Shown: positions 20,208 through 31,335 of the stretch, in pieces
Position numbering within the stretch: position 1 is the first letter of the stretch
Layout of the letters: every line of letters starts with the position of its first letter
Assembly (NCBI GenBank): GCA_024509875.1
Contig: JAMPIV010000305.1
Span: forward strand, 310,001-374,000
DNA length: 64,000 nucleotides
Direction: 5' to 3'
Origin: Oreohelix idahoensis
Taxonomy: Eukaryota > Mollusca > Gastropoda > Stylommatophora > Oreohelicidae
Made by a program: the position numbers and the translations under genes
The notes under the pieces: generated by a model
Databases searched by the model: none
Seen by the model: only the letters and a program-made list of their open reading frames with translations
Told to the model about the DNA's origin: nothing

Positions 20208-23200
20208 ATGGCTGAATTAGCCAAAGTAAGATCTAGTTTAATGGAATTCGCTAAGGACATGGGGATGGTAGGTAATGAGTTAACGAGTTTCATTAGCGCC
20301 GAAATCGATAAACATCTTGACAGAGAAGAGAGATTAGAAAAGGAGCGAGCAGAGAGAGAAGCACAGGAGAGGAGAGAAATTCGACAAGCAGAGGAGAGAG
20401 AAAAAGAAAGGCAGCATGAAACTAGATTAAAGGAATTAGACGTAGAAGCTAGAAGAGTTGAAGTAGAGGCTAGTCCCAGTACATTAGAATCTTCTGGTGC
20501 CTCTCCTTCAGCAGATGGTAACACAATTACCAGTCATGCTACAGGAACTAATGCTATGTCATTTCCTTTAGAAATTTTCTCCAACAGCGCCGAGAAAATC
20601 GACACGTACCTTGATAGATTCGAACGATTTGCCTCGTCGTATGGTCTGGACAAAGATAAATGGGCGCTCAAACTCTCACAAGGATTGCGTGGAACAGCAT
20701 ATGAGGTGTACATGAAGTTGCCAATTACTGAGCAAAATAAATATGATACTCTAAAGAAGGCCCTTTTACAAAGATTTGAACTTAATTCAGAAGCTTACAG
20801 GAAGCAGTTTCGTCGGGCCAGAAGAGACATAGGGGAAACATTTGCACAGTTTGCATCTCGCCTCGAATCCTATCTGCAAAAATGGCGCACGTTAGGAAAC
20901 TTTCCTGAGTCTCTGGAAGGGATTCAGGAAATGATTATTATGGAACAACTCAAGGACACAATGACACCAGATATGAGAAGGTTCCTAGCAGAGCATGGGG
21001 CCGAAAACCTTGAGTCGTTACTCACTCTGGCTGAAAGGTTTCAGGGAGCTTTGGCAGAAGCTCAGTCTACAAGACGGAAATATACTGATATGCCTGCAAA
21101 AGCATCTACACACCCCTGTTCCGACAATCACCCTAAATCTAGTGGATTTTCCCATAAAGCACAGAACACATCACAAACTTATAATAGGATAAAACAGGAG
21201 AGGACCTCTACTAACCAGGAGACGGGGAGGAAGTGGTGTAAGGTGTGTAAGACAAACACACACCACACTCAAGAATGTAAAATTAAACCCGCTCCTCAAC
21301 ATGCTGCATTCATACAGACAAAATCGCCAAAGAAGAATTCAATGAGGCAAACGAATAGCCTCAATCGACCGTCCGTTACCGACACAGTGAAGGTAAATGG
21401 ACAGCACGTATTATGCCTCTATGACACGGGACTGGAATTTGATGCAGTTGTCGCCTCATCACTGGTAGACCCTGGCCAGGTAACACCAGACACTGTGGAA
21501 CTTCGTGGAGCCACAAAAGGTGACAAGACAATGACTCTGCAAATAGCAAATATCCAGGTGGAATCCCGCTTTGTGTCAGGACAGATCAGAGCAGCAGTCA
21601 TGGATGACCCAATCTATGACCTGATCTTGGGTTGTAGATACGTATTCCTAGGTGAACCAAAAGAACCTCTTGTTATTGCGGCAGTGACAACCAGAAGTAA
21701 AGCTGCGAGTGAACAGGAGCCAGCACCTGTGCAGAATCCCCTCCCTCAGGAGTTAAAGAATGCTCAAACACAGGATACAACTCTGGCCTCCTGCTTCAAG
21801 AAACTGCCATTTGCCAATACTCCCCTGCAGAAAGGAAACTTTTATATGAAATTGGGATTAATATATCGTAGAGCAGGAAACATAGGACTAGAACATGGGC
21901 AACTAGTCGTTCCATCTACGTACAGGAACCAAATCTTGGAGATGGGTCATGCACTTCCATTCAGTGGTCACATGGGTCAAAATGCCACCATGCAACGCAT
22001 ATCAGCCCATTACTATTGGCCGGGGATGAATGCAGATATCATCCGATTTGTTAAGTCCTGTGCCCAGTGTCAAAGAGTGGCACCTAAACATTGGACATCC
22101 CCAGCGACGTTAGGAGAGATGCCAATAATAGGAACTCCCTTCGAGAGAGTAGCTGTGGATATCATAGGACCTCTTCTGAGAACTAAAAGGAGGAACCGCT
22201 GCATTTTAACACTAGTCGACACATGTACAATGTGGGGTGAAGCCATTGCACTACCCTCATCAGACTCAGTGCATGTAGCAGAAGCATTAGTGAGTATATT
22301 CACCAGGCTAGGTTTTCCTCGACAAATACTTACGGATAATGGGTCACAGTTCAAGGGAAAGTTAGCGGAAGAGGTTTTCCGAGTATTTCGTACACAGCAT
22401 ATTCACACCTCGCCCTATCATCCTCAGTCCAATGGACAAGTTGAGAGGTTCAATGGAACTCTCATCACTATGTTGCGCAAATTGGCTCAGGAAAAACCAG
22501 AAACCTGGGATTTGTTTCTGCCTGCAGCACTATTTGCCTACCGAGAAGTGCCACACTCTTCGACAGGTCTCTCTCCCGCCACCTTATTGTTCGGGCGTCC
22601 AATCAAAGGACCGCTTGAAGCTCTTCTTCGGGCTATGACAGATGAAAGTGCAGACGACAGTATTGTTACGGCGTCAAAATATGTCCAGGAACTCAAGGAA
22701 CGCTTAAAGGTTGGTTGGGAGATGGCATCAACAAACTTGCGACGAGCGCGTAGTAAGTATGCCAAACATTACAACAAATCAGCCAAGGACAGGGAATTGC
22801 ATATTGGGGAGAAAGTACTTTTGTTGTTGCCCAGTGGCAACAATAAACTTCAAATCGGTTGGCAGGGACCATTTGAAGTGGTACAGAAGATTTCTCGTAC
22901 TAATTATAAAATCTCCAAGAAGGGGAAACATAAGATTTATCATGTAAATCTTCTTAAAAAGTACGTTGAACGCCCAAACCCCGAACCAGCTCATCTTATG
23001 ACCCTGGCGGTTGCCACAGAAGTGGATAATGAAGACAAAATATATGTTGAGTATCCGCTTCGTCCACAAGAATCGCACAAGGATGTGCAAATAAGCTCAA
23101 CTTTAGGGAGTGCAGAAGGTGAACAAGTCAAACAACTTTTAGAAGAACACTCAGAAGTGCTCACAGATAGGCCGGGTCTGACAAATCTCGTCGAGTTTGA

Positions 23201-24581
23201 GATGAAAGTGACAGATCCAACTCCTGTCAGGGTGAAAACATACCCAATACCGTATGCAAAAGCAAGTGCATTGCAAGAGGAAATTGAGCAATTACTAAAC
23301 GCCAATATAATATCCAAATCTGAATCACCCTATAGTGCGAGTGTTGTGCTCCTCCAAAAACCTAGTGGAGAAGCTCGTCTCTGCATCGACTATAGACGAC
23401 TTAATGCTGTGACAGAGTTCCAACCAGAACCCTTACCTGACCCCAATGGACTCTTCACCAAATTAAGTAAGGCCAAATTCTTCACAAAAATTGACCTGAG
23501 CAAGGGTTATTATCAAATCCCGGTCAAGAAAGAAATTAGGCCGTTGCTTGCTTTCAGTACGTCTGAAGGACATTATCAGTTTAATGTTCTGCCATTTGGG
23601 TTGAGCAACGCTCCGGGTATCTTCACCAGAATGATGAGGAAATTACTCACCCCATTGCAAAATAATGCCATCCACAACTTTATGGATGACATATTAATAT
23701 CAACGAGCACATTTGAGGAACATTTGGAAGCCCTCGCCCAGCTGCTCCAGCGACTGAAAGAGACGGGACTTACGGCGCGACCCAGTAAATGTTTAATTGG
23801 TTTCAAGGAGTTAGAATTTCTGGGACACACGATCACTCATGGCTGTATGTGGCCTGTGGATAAAAACGTTGAGAAAATAAAACAAGCACCGCGTCCTATT
23901 ACCAAGAAAGACACCCGTTCATTTCTGTCCCTTTGTGCATATTACCAGCGCTTTATTCAGGGTTTTAACACACTGACCGCCCCGCTGACGGATCTGACCA
24001 GGAAAGGCCAGCCAGAGAAAGTAGTTTGGACTCCGGATTGTGAAGAAGTGTATGCTACACTTAAACATAAGCTGACATCACGACCTATACTGAGACTACC
24101 GGACCTAGCAAAGCCGTTTGTGCTGCGCGTAGACGCATGTAACATTGGAATTGGGTCTTCACTGATGCAGACAGATGATAACAATCCTGACTTGTTGTTT
24201 CCTGTAGCCTATGCCAGTCGTAGGTTAAACTCAGCAGAGAGGAATTATTCAACAATTGAAAAGGAGTGTCTTGCCTTGGTATGGGCGGTACAAAAACATC
24301 AGCCATATCTCTATGGAGTAAAATTTACAGTACAAAGTGACCATGCCCCACTTATGTTTCTAGCGGCGTCAAAGAAACTTAATGCACGACTCATGCGTTG
24401 GGCTTTACTACTTCAGCCCTATTCCTTCAAGGTGGAATACATCCCAGGGAAGATCAACGTGGGAGCAGACTTTCTGAGCAGGCATACGCTGGCAGAATTA
24501 GACACAATCGAAGAAACACCATCGGATTCAGCATCGCTGTCCGAGAGGATCGTAAAAGTAAATGAAGAGAGTGAAGTTTAG
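20208..24581 (+). CDS. gag-pol: Gag-Pol polyprotein of element B, copy 1 (Gag-PR-IN-RT-RH)
   Basis: 1457 codons, ATG in an AACAATGG context, one uninterrupted frame. N-terminal Glu/Arg-rich coiled coil (about 35-90); Gag core (about 110-290); CCHC zinc knuckle at 344-357; aspartic protease with DTG at Asp406; integrase zinc domain His581, His588, Cys618, Cys621; integrase core Asp651, Asp710, Glu746 (exact DD35E spacing); GPF of the GPY/F module at 887-889; RT with FMDD at 1158-1161; RNase H beginning with Asp1309 and ending near GADFLSRH. Integrase precedes RT, which is the order of the Gmr1 group and not of ordinary Ty3/gypsy. Every catalytic motif I checked is intact. No frameshift separates gag from pol, so the Gag:Pol ratio must be set another way. 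Likely competent, and recently active. Confidence 0.93.
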   Translation: MAELAKVRSSLMEFAKDMGMVGNELTSFISAEIDKHLDREERLEKERAEREAQERREIRQAEEREKERQHETRLKELDVEARRVEVEASPSTLESSGASPSADGNTITSHATGTNAMSFPLEIFSNSAEKIDTYLDRFERFASSYGLDKDKWALKLSQGLRGTAYEVYMKLPITEQNKYDTLKKALLQRFELNSEAYRKQFRRARRDIGETFAQFASRLESYLQKWRTLGNFPESLEGIQEMIIMEQLKDTMTPDMRRFLAEHGAENLESLLTLAERFQGALAEAQSTRRKYTDMPAKASTHPCSDNHPKSSGFSHKAQNTSQTYNRIKQERTSTNQETGRKWCKVCKTNTHHTQECKIKPAPQHAAFIQTKSPKKNSMRQTNSLNRPSVTDTVKVNGQHVLCLYDTGLEFDAVVASSLVDPGQVTPDTVELRGATKGDKTMTLQIANIQVESRFVSGQIRAAVMDDPIYDLILGCRYVFLGEPKEPLVIAAVTTRSKAASEQEPAPVQNPLPQELKNAQTQDTTLASCFKKLPFANTPLQKGNFYMKLGLIYRRAGNIGLEHGQLVVPSTYRNQILEMGHALPFSGHMGQNATMQRISAHYYWPGMNADIIRFVKSCAQCQRVAPKHWTSPATLGEMPIIGTPFERVAVDIIGPLLRTKRRNRCILTLVDTCTMWGEAIALPSSDSVHVAEALVSIFTRLGFPRQILTDNGSQFKGKLAEEVFRVFRTQHIHTSPYHPQSNGQVERFNGTLITMLRKLAQEKPETWDLFLPAALFAYREVPHSSTGLSPATLLFGRPIKGPLEALLRAMTDESADDSIVTASKYVQELKERLKVGWEMASTNLRRARSKYAKHYNKSAKDRELHIGEKVLLLLPSGNNKLQIGWQGPFEVVQKISRTNYKISKKGKHKIYHVNLLKKYVERPNPEPAHLMTLAVATEVDNEDKIYVEYPLRPQESHKDVQISSTLGSAEGEQVKQLLEEHSEVLTDRPGLTNLVEFEMKVTDPTPVRVKTYPIPYAKASALQEEIEQLLNANIISKSESPYSASVVLLQKPSGEARLCIDYRRLNAVTEFQPEPLPDPNGLFTKLSKAKFFTKIDLSKGYYQIPVKKEIRPLLAFSTSEGHYQFNVLPFGLSNAPGIFTRMMRKLLTPLQNNAIHNFMDDILISTSTFEEHLEALAQLLQRLKETGLTARPSKCLIGFKELEFLGHTITHGCMWPVDKNVEKIKQAPRPITKKDTRSFLSLCAYYQRFIQGFNTLTAPLTDLTRKGQPEKVVWTPDCEEVYATLKHKLTSRPILRLPDLAKPFVLRVDACNIGIGSSLMQTDDNNPDLLFPVAYASRRLNSAERNYSTIEKECLALVWAVQKHQPYLYGVKFTVQSDHAPLMFLAASKKLNARLMRWALLLQPYSFKVEYIPGKINVGADFLSRHTLAELDTIEETPSDSASLSERIVKVNEESEV

Positions 24582-24656
24582 ACGTGACGTTAGAATCATA
24601 CGTGATAGAATGCACAGAGAAAGTTAGACTCGCGTTGTTAGTCTGACCACTAACTT

Positions 24657-24671
24657 AAATGGGGGGCTATC
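24657..24671 (+). promoter_or_regulatory. Element B polypurine tract
   Basis: AAATGGGGGGCTATC directly precedes LTR 2. Its copy at 31321-31335 precedes LTR 3. This is the expected plus-strand primer site. Confidence 0.65.
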
Positions 24672-26478
24672 TGTCATGGAGCAGTCTATCCTTTCTCTTC
24701 CTAAATCTTCCACATTCCTTTACTCAGTCCATCCTGTCACTGTTTTCTAGTCTTCCCTATGACCCCCTTCTTTTTTTTCCTACGAGAACGCGAGATCAGG
24801 TGAAGTTCTTGTATTAAATTTCGTTAACAGGCCATTTAGATTCCGCAGGTAGGGTTTTGCGAAGACGCGATGGTAATGGTGGGTTTTTCTGGGTGACATC
24901 AATTAACCCGTGACCCATAGACGACCACCTATTTCCGGTCTTAAACTGTATTTATCAGAGGAAAATGTAACTTTACTTTACTCTCTTGATGAACACCGTG
25001 AAAGCAGCCTAAACTAAATTTTAAGTACATAAGACTTTTAAAGAATATACACAGATTGTACACAACTGTGTGTAAAGTCAATAACGTGCTTATGAATATA
25101 TTCAAATATTCAAGTTCTGATTGTGTGAACCTGAAGTGATTTTGTGTGGTGAGTTATCTCCCAAAATTATTTGTTTAATTATTGCTTAATGATACAAGTG
25201 TAATTTGCAGAAGAAGTATGTGGTTGACTATGATAAGAAACATATGTTATGCTATTGGATTTAGTTCTTCCATATCCATTATGTACCTGTATAACATATT
25301 ATTAATTTTCTTATATGATTTGCTTATAGTATTTTATTACTGTGCATTATTGCTTGCCTTATTAGAACACAACTCTGTTATGAGTATACATTATGAAAGC
25401 TGTTGTTCCTTGCTGAAAAATAATTAAGAATTAATTATTAACTAAAGATACACCAGACTACAAGACAGACTGTTGATTGTGGAAAATAGTAAGACATATT
25501 AAGTGTAGAGGAGAGACACTTGACTTGGAAGGATGAGGACAGAGCCTGTTAGACAATGGTCACTGAGATATATTTTACATACAGTGTACTGGACAGTCAA
25601 AGTCTTCAGTGGTAAGTGTGCCTATGCTCTGAGACCAAAAGTCTTCGGGGAGGAACTTAATACATGTAAAATCTCTTTAGACAAGAGATTAATGGTCCCC
25701 TTACTTTGTTCTCCAGTGCAGAGTGTCAGTAACATAGGACCTGGCTTCGACCTCCCTCAATTTTGCTGAGCCCAAAAATCAAGAAGGGACAGGGACTGAA
25801 TCTTCACCCCTGAGTGTGAACCAGACATCCTTAAAGACACTAGTGCCACACAGGGCAGTCAGTCACCACCACGTGCTCTCATCAAGAAGTCACAGCAGAG
25901 TGTCCTCTCAGCCTACATCCTACAAGAACACTACGATAAGTATAATAAAGCGAAGGAAGACCACATACACCCATAGCCATCAAACGCTCAGACTTAGTCA
26001 GGGAAGAAAATAAGGCACCCCACTGGGACCTAGATTCCTGTTTATTTTTCAGATTTAAACGTCCATATTTTTTTTTTCATCAGATGTAAAATAACCCTTT
26101 GTAAATGTGATTCCCTTAATAAATAGCATATTGTTTATTTACTTACTACACGTCTGAGTCAATTTGATAAAATATCATAAGCCTGTCCAGGGCTCTCTTT
26201 TTGTGATTACTTCCCTTTCTTGTTTACTGTCCTTTTTTTACTGTCGAATTGTCAACATCGTGTGGTGTATGTTAGTTGTGGAACAAAGTCACGTGGGAGA
26301 ACAACTTGTCTGATATTCTTATATGGTATTTAATTACCCTTGATTCCAGACAGTTAACCTCTTGGTTTCATAACAAATAACATCATTATTACAGTATTGC
26401 AAGAAAATCAATCTATATTCTTAGTGTTATAGTGAGCAGTTGACCTGTGTCGACCTTGCTCTCTCCCTACGCGTGACA
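24672..26478 (+). repeat. Element B LTR 2 (shared middle LTR)
   Basis: 1807 bp with the same ends as LTR 1. It serves as 3' LTR of the first internal region and 5' LTR of the second, and is directly followed by the primer site and leader. Confidence 0.92.
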
Positions 26479-26871
26479 AGTGGGGGCTCGCCTCGAGATT
26501 TAAGTATCCTAGCGCACAGTAGCTCTCGCTGGTGATACGAATAGCAAAGAGCTGAGGCATAAACCATTGCCTTTGCTCAAAAATATTGCTTTTCTTCACC
26601 TTCTAGAGTGAGAATCTTTTTCTATCCCCTAGACTTTATCGTTGTAGCATCTGGACAGGATATTAAGAATTAATTGAAGCTAGTAGTGTGGTGGTTTTCC
26701 TTTTTCAAATAACTTTCTAAGAAGTTAATTTTAGTTAAGGAGTGAGTGAGTGTATGGAGTTAATGTGCTATTAGTCATATTCTATTCACTGACTAACATT
26801 ATTGCTTTGGTAAAAAATTGTTCTTGTATATTGGGAGATAATTTACCCACAAGATTTATTCAGCACCAACA

Positions 26872-29800
26872 ATGGCTGAATTAGCCAAAGTAAGATCTAG
26901 TTTAATGGAATTCGCTAAGGACATGGGGATGGTAGGTAATGAGTTAACGAGTTTCATTAGCGCCGAAATCGATAAACATCTTGACAGAGAAGAGAGATTA
27001 GAAAAGGAGCGAGCAGAGAGAGAAGCACAGGAGAGGAGAGAAATTCGACAAGCAGAGGAGAGAGAAAAAGAAAGGCAGCATGAAACTAGATTAAAGGAAT
27101 TAGACGTAGAAGCTAGAAGAGTTGAAGTAGAGGCTAGTCCCAGTACATTAGAATCTTCTGGTGCCTCTCCTTCAGCAGATGGTAACACAATTACCAGTCA
27201 TGCTACAGGAACTAATGCTATGTCATTTCCTTTAGAAATTTTCTCCAACAGCGCCGAGAAAATCGACACGTACCTTGATAGATTCGAACGATTTGCCTCG
27301 TCGTATGGTCTGGACAAAGATAAATGGGCGCTCAAACTCTCACAAGGATTGCGTGGAACAGCATATGAGGTGTACATGAAGTTGCCAATTACTGAGCAAA
27401 ATAAATATGATACTCTAAAGAAGGCCCTTTTACAAAGATTTGAACTTAATTCAGAAGCTTACAGGAAGCAGTTTCGTCGGGCCAGAAGAGACATAGGGGA
27501 AACATTTGCACAGTTTGCATCTCGCCTCGAATCCTATCTGCAAAAATGGCGCACGTTAGGAAACTTTCCTGAGTCTCTGGAAGGGATTCAGGAAATGATT
27601 ATTATGGAACAACTCAAGGACACAATGACACCAGATATGAGAAGGTTCCTAGCAGAGCATGGGGCCGAAAACCTTGAGTCGTTACTCACTCTGGCTGAAA
27701 GGTTTCAGGGAGCTTTGGCAGAAGCTCAGTCTACAAGACGGAAATATACTGATATGCCTGCAAAAGCATCTACACACCCCTGTTCCGACAATCACCCTAA
27801 ATCTAGTGGATTTTCCCATAAAGCACAGAACACATCACAAACTTATAATAGGATAAAACAGGAGAGGACCTCTACTAACCAGGAGACGGGGAGGAAGTGG
27901 TGTAAGGTGTGTAAGACAAACACACACCACACTCAAGAATGTAAAATTAAACCCGCTCCTCAACATGCTGCATTCATACAGACAAAATCGCCAAAGAAGA
28001 ATTCAATGAGGCAAACGAATAGCCTCAATCGACCGTCCGTTACCGACACAGTGAAGGTAAATGGACAGCACGTATTATGCCTCTATGACACGGGACTGGA
28101 ATTTGATGCAGTTGTCGCCTCATCACTGGTAGACCCTGGCCAGGTAACACCAGACACTGTGGAACTTCGTGGAGCCACAAAAGGTGACAAGACAATGACT
28201 CTGCAAATAGCAAATATCCAGGTGGAATCCCGCTTTGTGTCAGGACAGATCAGAGCAGCAGTCATGGATGACCCAATCTATGACCTGATCTTGGGTTGTA
28301 GATACGTATTCCTAGGTGAACCAAAAGAACCTCTTGTTATTGCGGCAGTGACAACCAGAAGTAAAGCTGCGAGTGAACAGGAGCCAGCACCTGTGCAGAA
28401 TCCCCTCCCTCAGGAGTTAAAGAATGCTCAAACACAGGATACAACTCTGGCCTCCTGCTTCAAGAAACTGCCATTTGCCAATACTCCCCTGCAGAAAGGA
28501 AACTTTTATATGAAATTGGGATTAATATATCGTAGAGCAGGAAACATAGGACTAGAACATGGGCAACTAGTCGTTCCATCTACGTACAGGAACCAAATCT
28601 TGGAGATGGGTCATGCACTTCCATTCAGTGGTCACATGGGTCAAAATGCCACCATGCAACGCATATCAGCCCATTACTATTGGCCGGGGATGAATGCAGA
28701 TATCATCCGATTTGTTAAGTCCTGTGCCCAGTGTCAAAGAGTGGCACCTAAACATTGGACATCCCCAGCGACGTTAGGAGAGATGCCAATAATAGGAACT
28801 CCCTTCGAGAGAGTAGCTGTGGATATCATAGGACCTCTTCTGAGAACTAAAAGGAGGAACCGCTGCATTTTAACACTAGTCGACACATGTACAATGTGGG
28901 GTGAAGCCATTGCACTACCCTCATCAGACTCAGTGCATGTAGCAGAAGCATTAGTGAGTATATTCACCAGGCTAGGTTTTCCTCGACAAATACTTACGGA
29001 TAATGGGTCACAGTTCAAGGGAAAGTTAGCGGAAGAGGTTTTCCGAGTATTTCGTACACAGCATATTCACACCTCGCCCTATCATCCTCAGTCCAATGGA
29101 CAAGTTGAGAGGTTCAATGGAACTCTCATCACTATGTTGCGCAAATTGGCTCAGGAAAAACCAGAAACCTGGGATTTGTTTCTGCCTGCAGCACTATTTG
29201 CCTACCGAGAAGTGCCACACTCTTCGACAGGTCTCTCTCCCGCCACCTTATTGTTCGGGCGTCCAATCAAAGGACCGCTTGAAGCTCTTCTTCGGGCTAT
29301 GACAGATGAAAGTGCAGACGACAGTATTGTTACGGCGTCAAAATATGTCCAGGAACTCAAGGAACGCTTAAAGGTTGGTTGGGAGATGGCATCAACAAAC
29401 TTGCGACGAGCGCGTAGTAAGTATGCCAAACATTACAACAAATCAGCCAAGGACAGGGAATTGCATATTGGGGAGAAAGTACTTTTGTTGTTGCCCAGTG
29501 GCAACAATAAACTTCAAATCGGTTGGCAGGGACCATTTGAAGTGGTACAGAAGATTTCTCGTACTAATTATAAAATCTCCAAGAAGGGGAAACATAAGAT
29601 TTATCATGTAAATCTTCTTAAAAAGTACGTTGAACGCCCAAACCCCGAACCAGCTCATCTTATGACCCTGGCGGTTGCCACAGAAGTGGATAATGAAGAC
29701 AAAATATATGTTGAGTATCCGCTTCGTCCACAAGAATCGCACAAGGATGTGCAAATAAGCTCAACTTTAGGGAGTGCAGAAGGTGAACAAGTCAAACAAC

Positions 29801-31245
29801 TTTTAGAAGAACACTCAGAAGTGCTCACAGATAGGCCGGGTCTGACAAATCTCGTCGAGTTTGAGATGAAAGTGACAGATCCAACTCCTGTCAGGGTGAA
29901 AACATACCCAATACCGTATGCAAAAGCAAGTGCATTGCAAGAGGAAATTGAGCAATTACTAAACGCCAATATAATATCCAAATCTGAATCACCCTATAGT
30001 GCGAGTGTTGTGCTCCTCCAAAAACCTAGTGGAGAAGCTCGTCTCTGCATCGACTATAGACGACTTAATGCTGTGACAGAGTTCCAACCAGAACCCTTAC
30101 CTGACCCCAATGGACTCTTCACCAAATTAAGTAAGGCCAAATTCTTCACAAAAATTGACCTGAGCAAGGGTTATTATCAAATCCCGGTCAAGAAAGAAAT
30201 TAGGCCGTTGCTTGCTTTCAGTACGTCTGAAGGACATTATCAGTTTAATGTTCTGCCATTTGGGTTGAGCAACGCTCCGGGTATCTTCACCAGAATGATG
30301 AGGAAATTACTCACCCCATTGCAAAATAATGCCATCCACAACTTTATGGATGACATATTAATATCAACGAGCACATTTGAGGAACATTTGGAAGCCCTCG
30401 CCCAGCTGCTCCAGCGACTGAAAGAGACGGGACTTACGGCGCGACCCAGTAAATGTTTAATTGGTTTCAAGGAGTTAGAATTTCTGGGACACACGATCAC
30501 TCATGGCTGTATGTGGCCTGTGGATAAAAACGTTGAGAAAATAAAACAAGCACCGCGTCCTATTACCAAGAAAGACACCCGTTCATTTCTGTCCCTTTGT
30601 GCATATTACCAGCGCTTTATTCAGGGTTTTAACACACTGACCGCCCCGCTGACGGATCTGACCAGGAAAGGCCAGCCAGAGAAAGTAGTTTGGACTCCGG
30701 ATTGTGAAGAAGTGTATGCTACACTTAAACATAAGCTGACATCACGACCTATACTGAGACTACCGGACCTAGCAAAGCCGTTTGTGCTGCGCGTAGACGC
30801 ATGTAACATTGGAATTGGGTCTTCACTGATGCAGACAGATGATAACAATCCTGACTTGTTGTTTCCTGTAGCCTATGCCAGTCGTAGGTTAAACTCAGCA
30901 GAGAGGAATTATTCAACAATTGAAAAGGAGTGTCTTGCCTTGGTATGGGCGGTACAAAAACATCAGCCATATCTCTATGGAGTAAAATTTACAGTACAAA
31001 GTGACCATGCCCCACTTATGTTTCTAGCGGCGTCAAAGAAACTTAATGCACGACTCATGCGTTGGGCTTTACTACTTCAGCCCTATTCCTTCAAGGTGGA
31101 ATACATCCCAGGGAAGATCAACGTGGGAGCAGACTTTCTGAGCAGGCATACGCTGGCAGAATTAGACACAATCGAAGAAACACCATCGGATTCAGCATCG
31201 CTGTCCGAGAGGATCGTAAAAGTAAATGAAGAGAGTGAAGTTTAG
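26872..31245 (+). CDS. gag-pol: Gag-Pol polyprotein of element B, copy 2
   Basis: 1457 codons, with a predicted protein identical to the one starting at 20208; the nucleotide offset is a constant 6664 throughout. The same domains follow in the same order: coiled-coil Gag, CCHC knuckle, DTG protease, H2C2 and DD35E integrase, GPY/F, FMDD RT, RNase H. Because no difference accumulated over 4.4 kb, the duplication is either very recent or not real. Its promoter would be the middle LTR. Stop TAG at 31243-31245, then about 90 bases to the LTR. Confidence 0.93.
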   Translation: MAELAKVRSSLMEFAKDMGMVGNELTSFISAEIDKHLDREERLEKERAEREAQERREIRQAEEREKERQHETRLKELDVEARRVEVEASPSTLESSGASPSADGNTITSHATGTNAMSFPLEIFSNSAEKIDTYLDRFERFASSYGLDKDKWALKLSQGLRGTAYEVYMKLPITEQNKYDTLKKALLQRFELNSEAYRKQFRRARRDIGETFAQFASRLESYLQKWRTLGNFPESLEGIQEMIIMEQLKDTMTPDMRRFLAEHGAENLESLLTLAERFQGALAEAQSTRRKYTDMPAKASTHPCSDNHPKSSGFSHKAQNTSQTYNRIKQERTSTNQETGRKWCKVCKTNTHHTQECKIKPAPQHAAFIQTKSPKKNSMRQTNSLNRPSVTDTVKVNGQHVLCLYDTGLEFDAVVASSLVDPGQVTPDTVELRGATKGDKTMTLQIANIQVESRFVSGQIRAAVMDDPIYDLILGCRYVFLGEPKEPLVIAAVTTRSKAASEQEPAPVQNPLPQELKNAQTQDTTLASCFKKLPFANTPLQKGNFYMKLGLIYRRAGNIGLEHGQLVVPSTYRNQILEMGHALPFSGHMGQNATMQRISAHYYWPGMNADIIRFVKSCAQCQRVAPKHWTSPATLGEMPIIGTPFERVAVDIIGPLLRTKRRNRCILTLVDTCTMWGEAIALPSSDSVHVAEALVSIFTRLGFPRQILTDNGSQFKGKLAEEVFRVFRTQHIHTSPYHPQSNGQVERFNGTLITMLRKLAQEKPETWDLFLPAALFAYREVPHSSTGLSPATLLFGRPIKGPLEALLRAMTDESADDSIVTASKYVQELKERLKVGWEMASTNLRRARSKYAKHYNKSAKDRELHIGEKVLLLLPSGNNKLQIGWQGPFEVVQKISRTNYKISKKGKHKIYHVNLLKKYVERPNPEPAHLMTLAVATEVDNEDKIYVEYPLRPQESHKDVQISSTLGSAEGEQVKQLLEEHSEVLTDRPGLTNLVEFEMKVTDPTPVRVKTYPIPYAKASALQEEIEQLLNANIISKSESPYSASVVLLQKPSGEARLCIDYRRLNAVTEFQPEPLPDPNGLFTKLSKAKFFTKIDLSKGYYQIPVKKEIRPLLAFSTSEGHYQFNVLPFGLSNAPGIFTRMMRKLLTPLQNNAIHNFMDDILISTSTFEEHLEALAQLLQRLKETGLTARPSKCLIGFKELEFLGHTITHGCMWPVDKNVEKIKQAPRPITKKDTRSFLSLCAYYQRFIQGFNTLTAPLTDLTRKGQPEKVVWTPDCEEVYATLKHKLTSRPILRLPDLAKPFVLRVDACNIGIGSSLMQTDDNNPDLLFPVAYASRRLNSAERNYSTIEKECLALVWAVQKHQPYLYGVKFTVQSDHAPLMFLAASKKLNARLMRWALLLQPYSFKVEYIPGKINVGADFLSRHTLAELDTIEETPSDSASLSERIVKVNEESEV

Positions 31246-31335
31246 ACGTGACGTTAGAATCATACGTGATAGAATGCACAGAGAAAGTTAGACTCGCGTT
31301 GTTAGTCTGACCACTAACTTAAATGGGGGGCTATC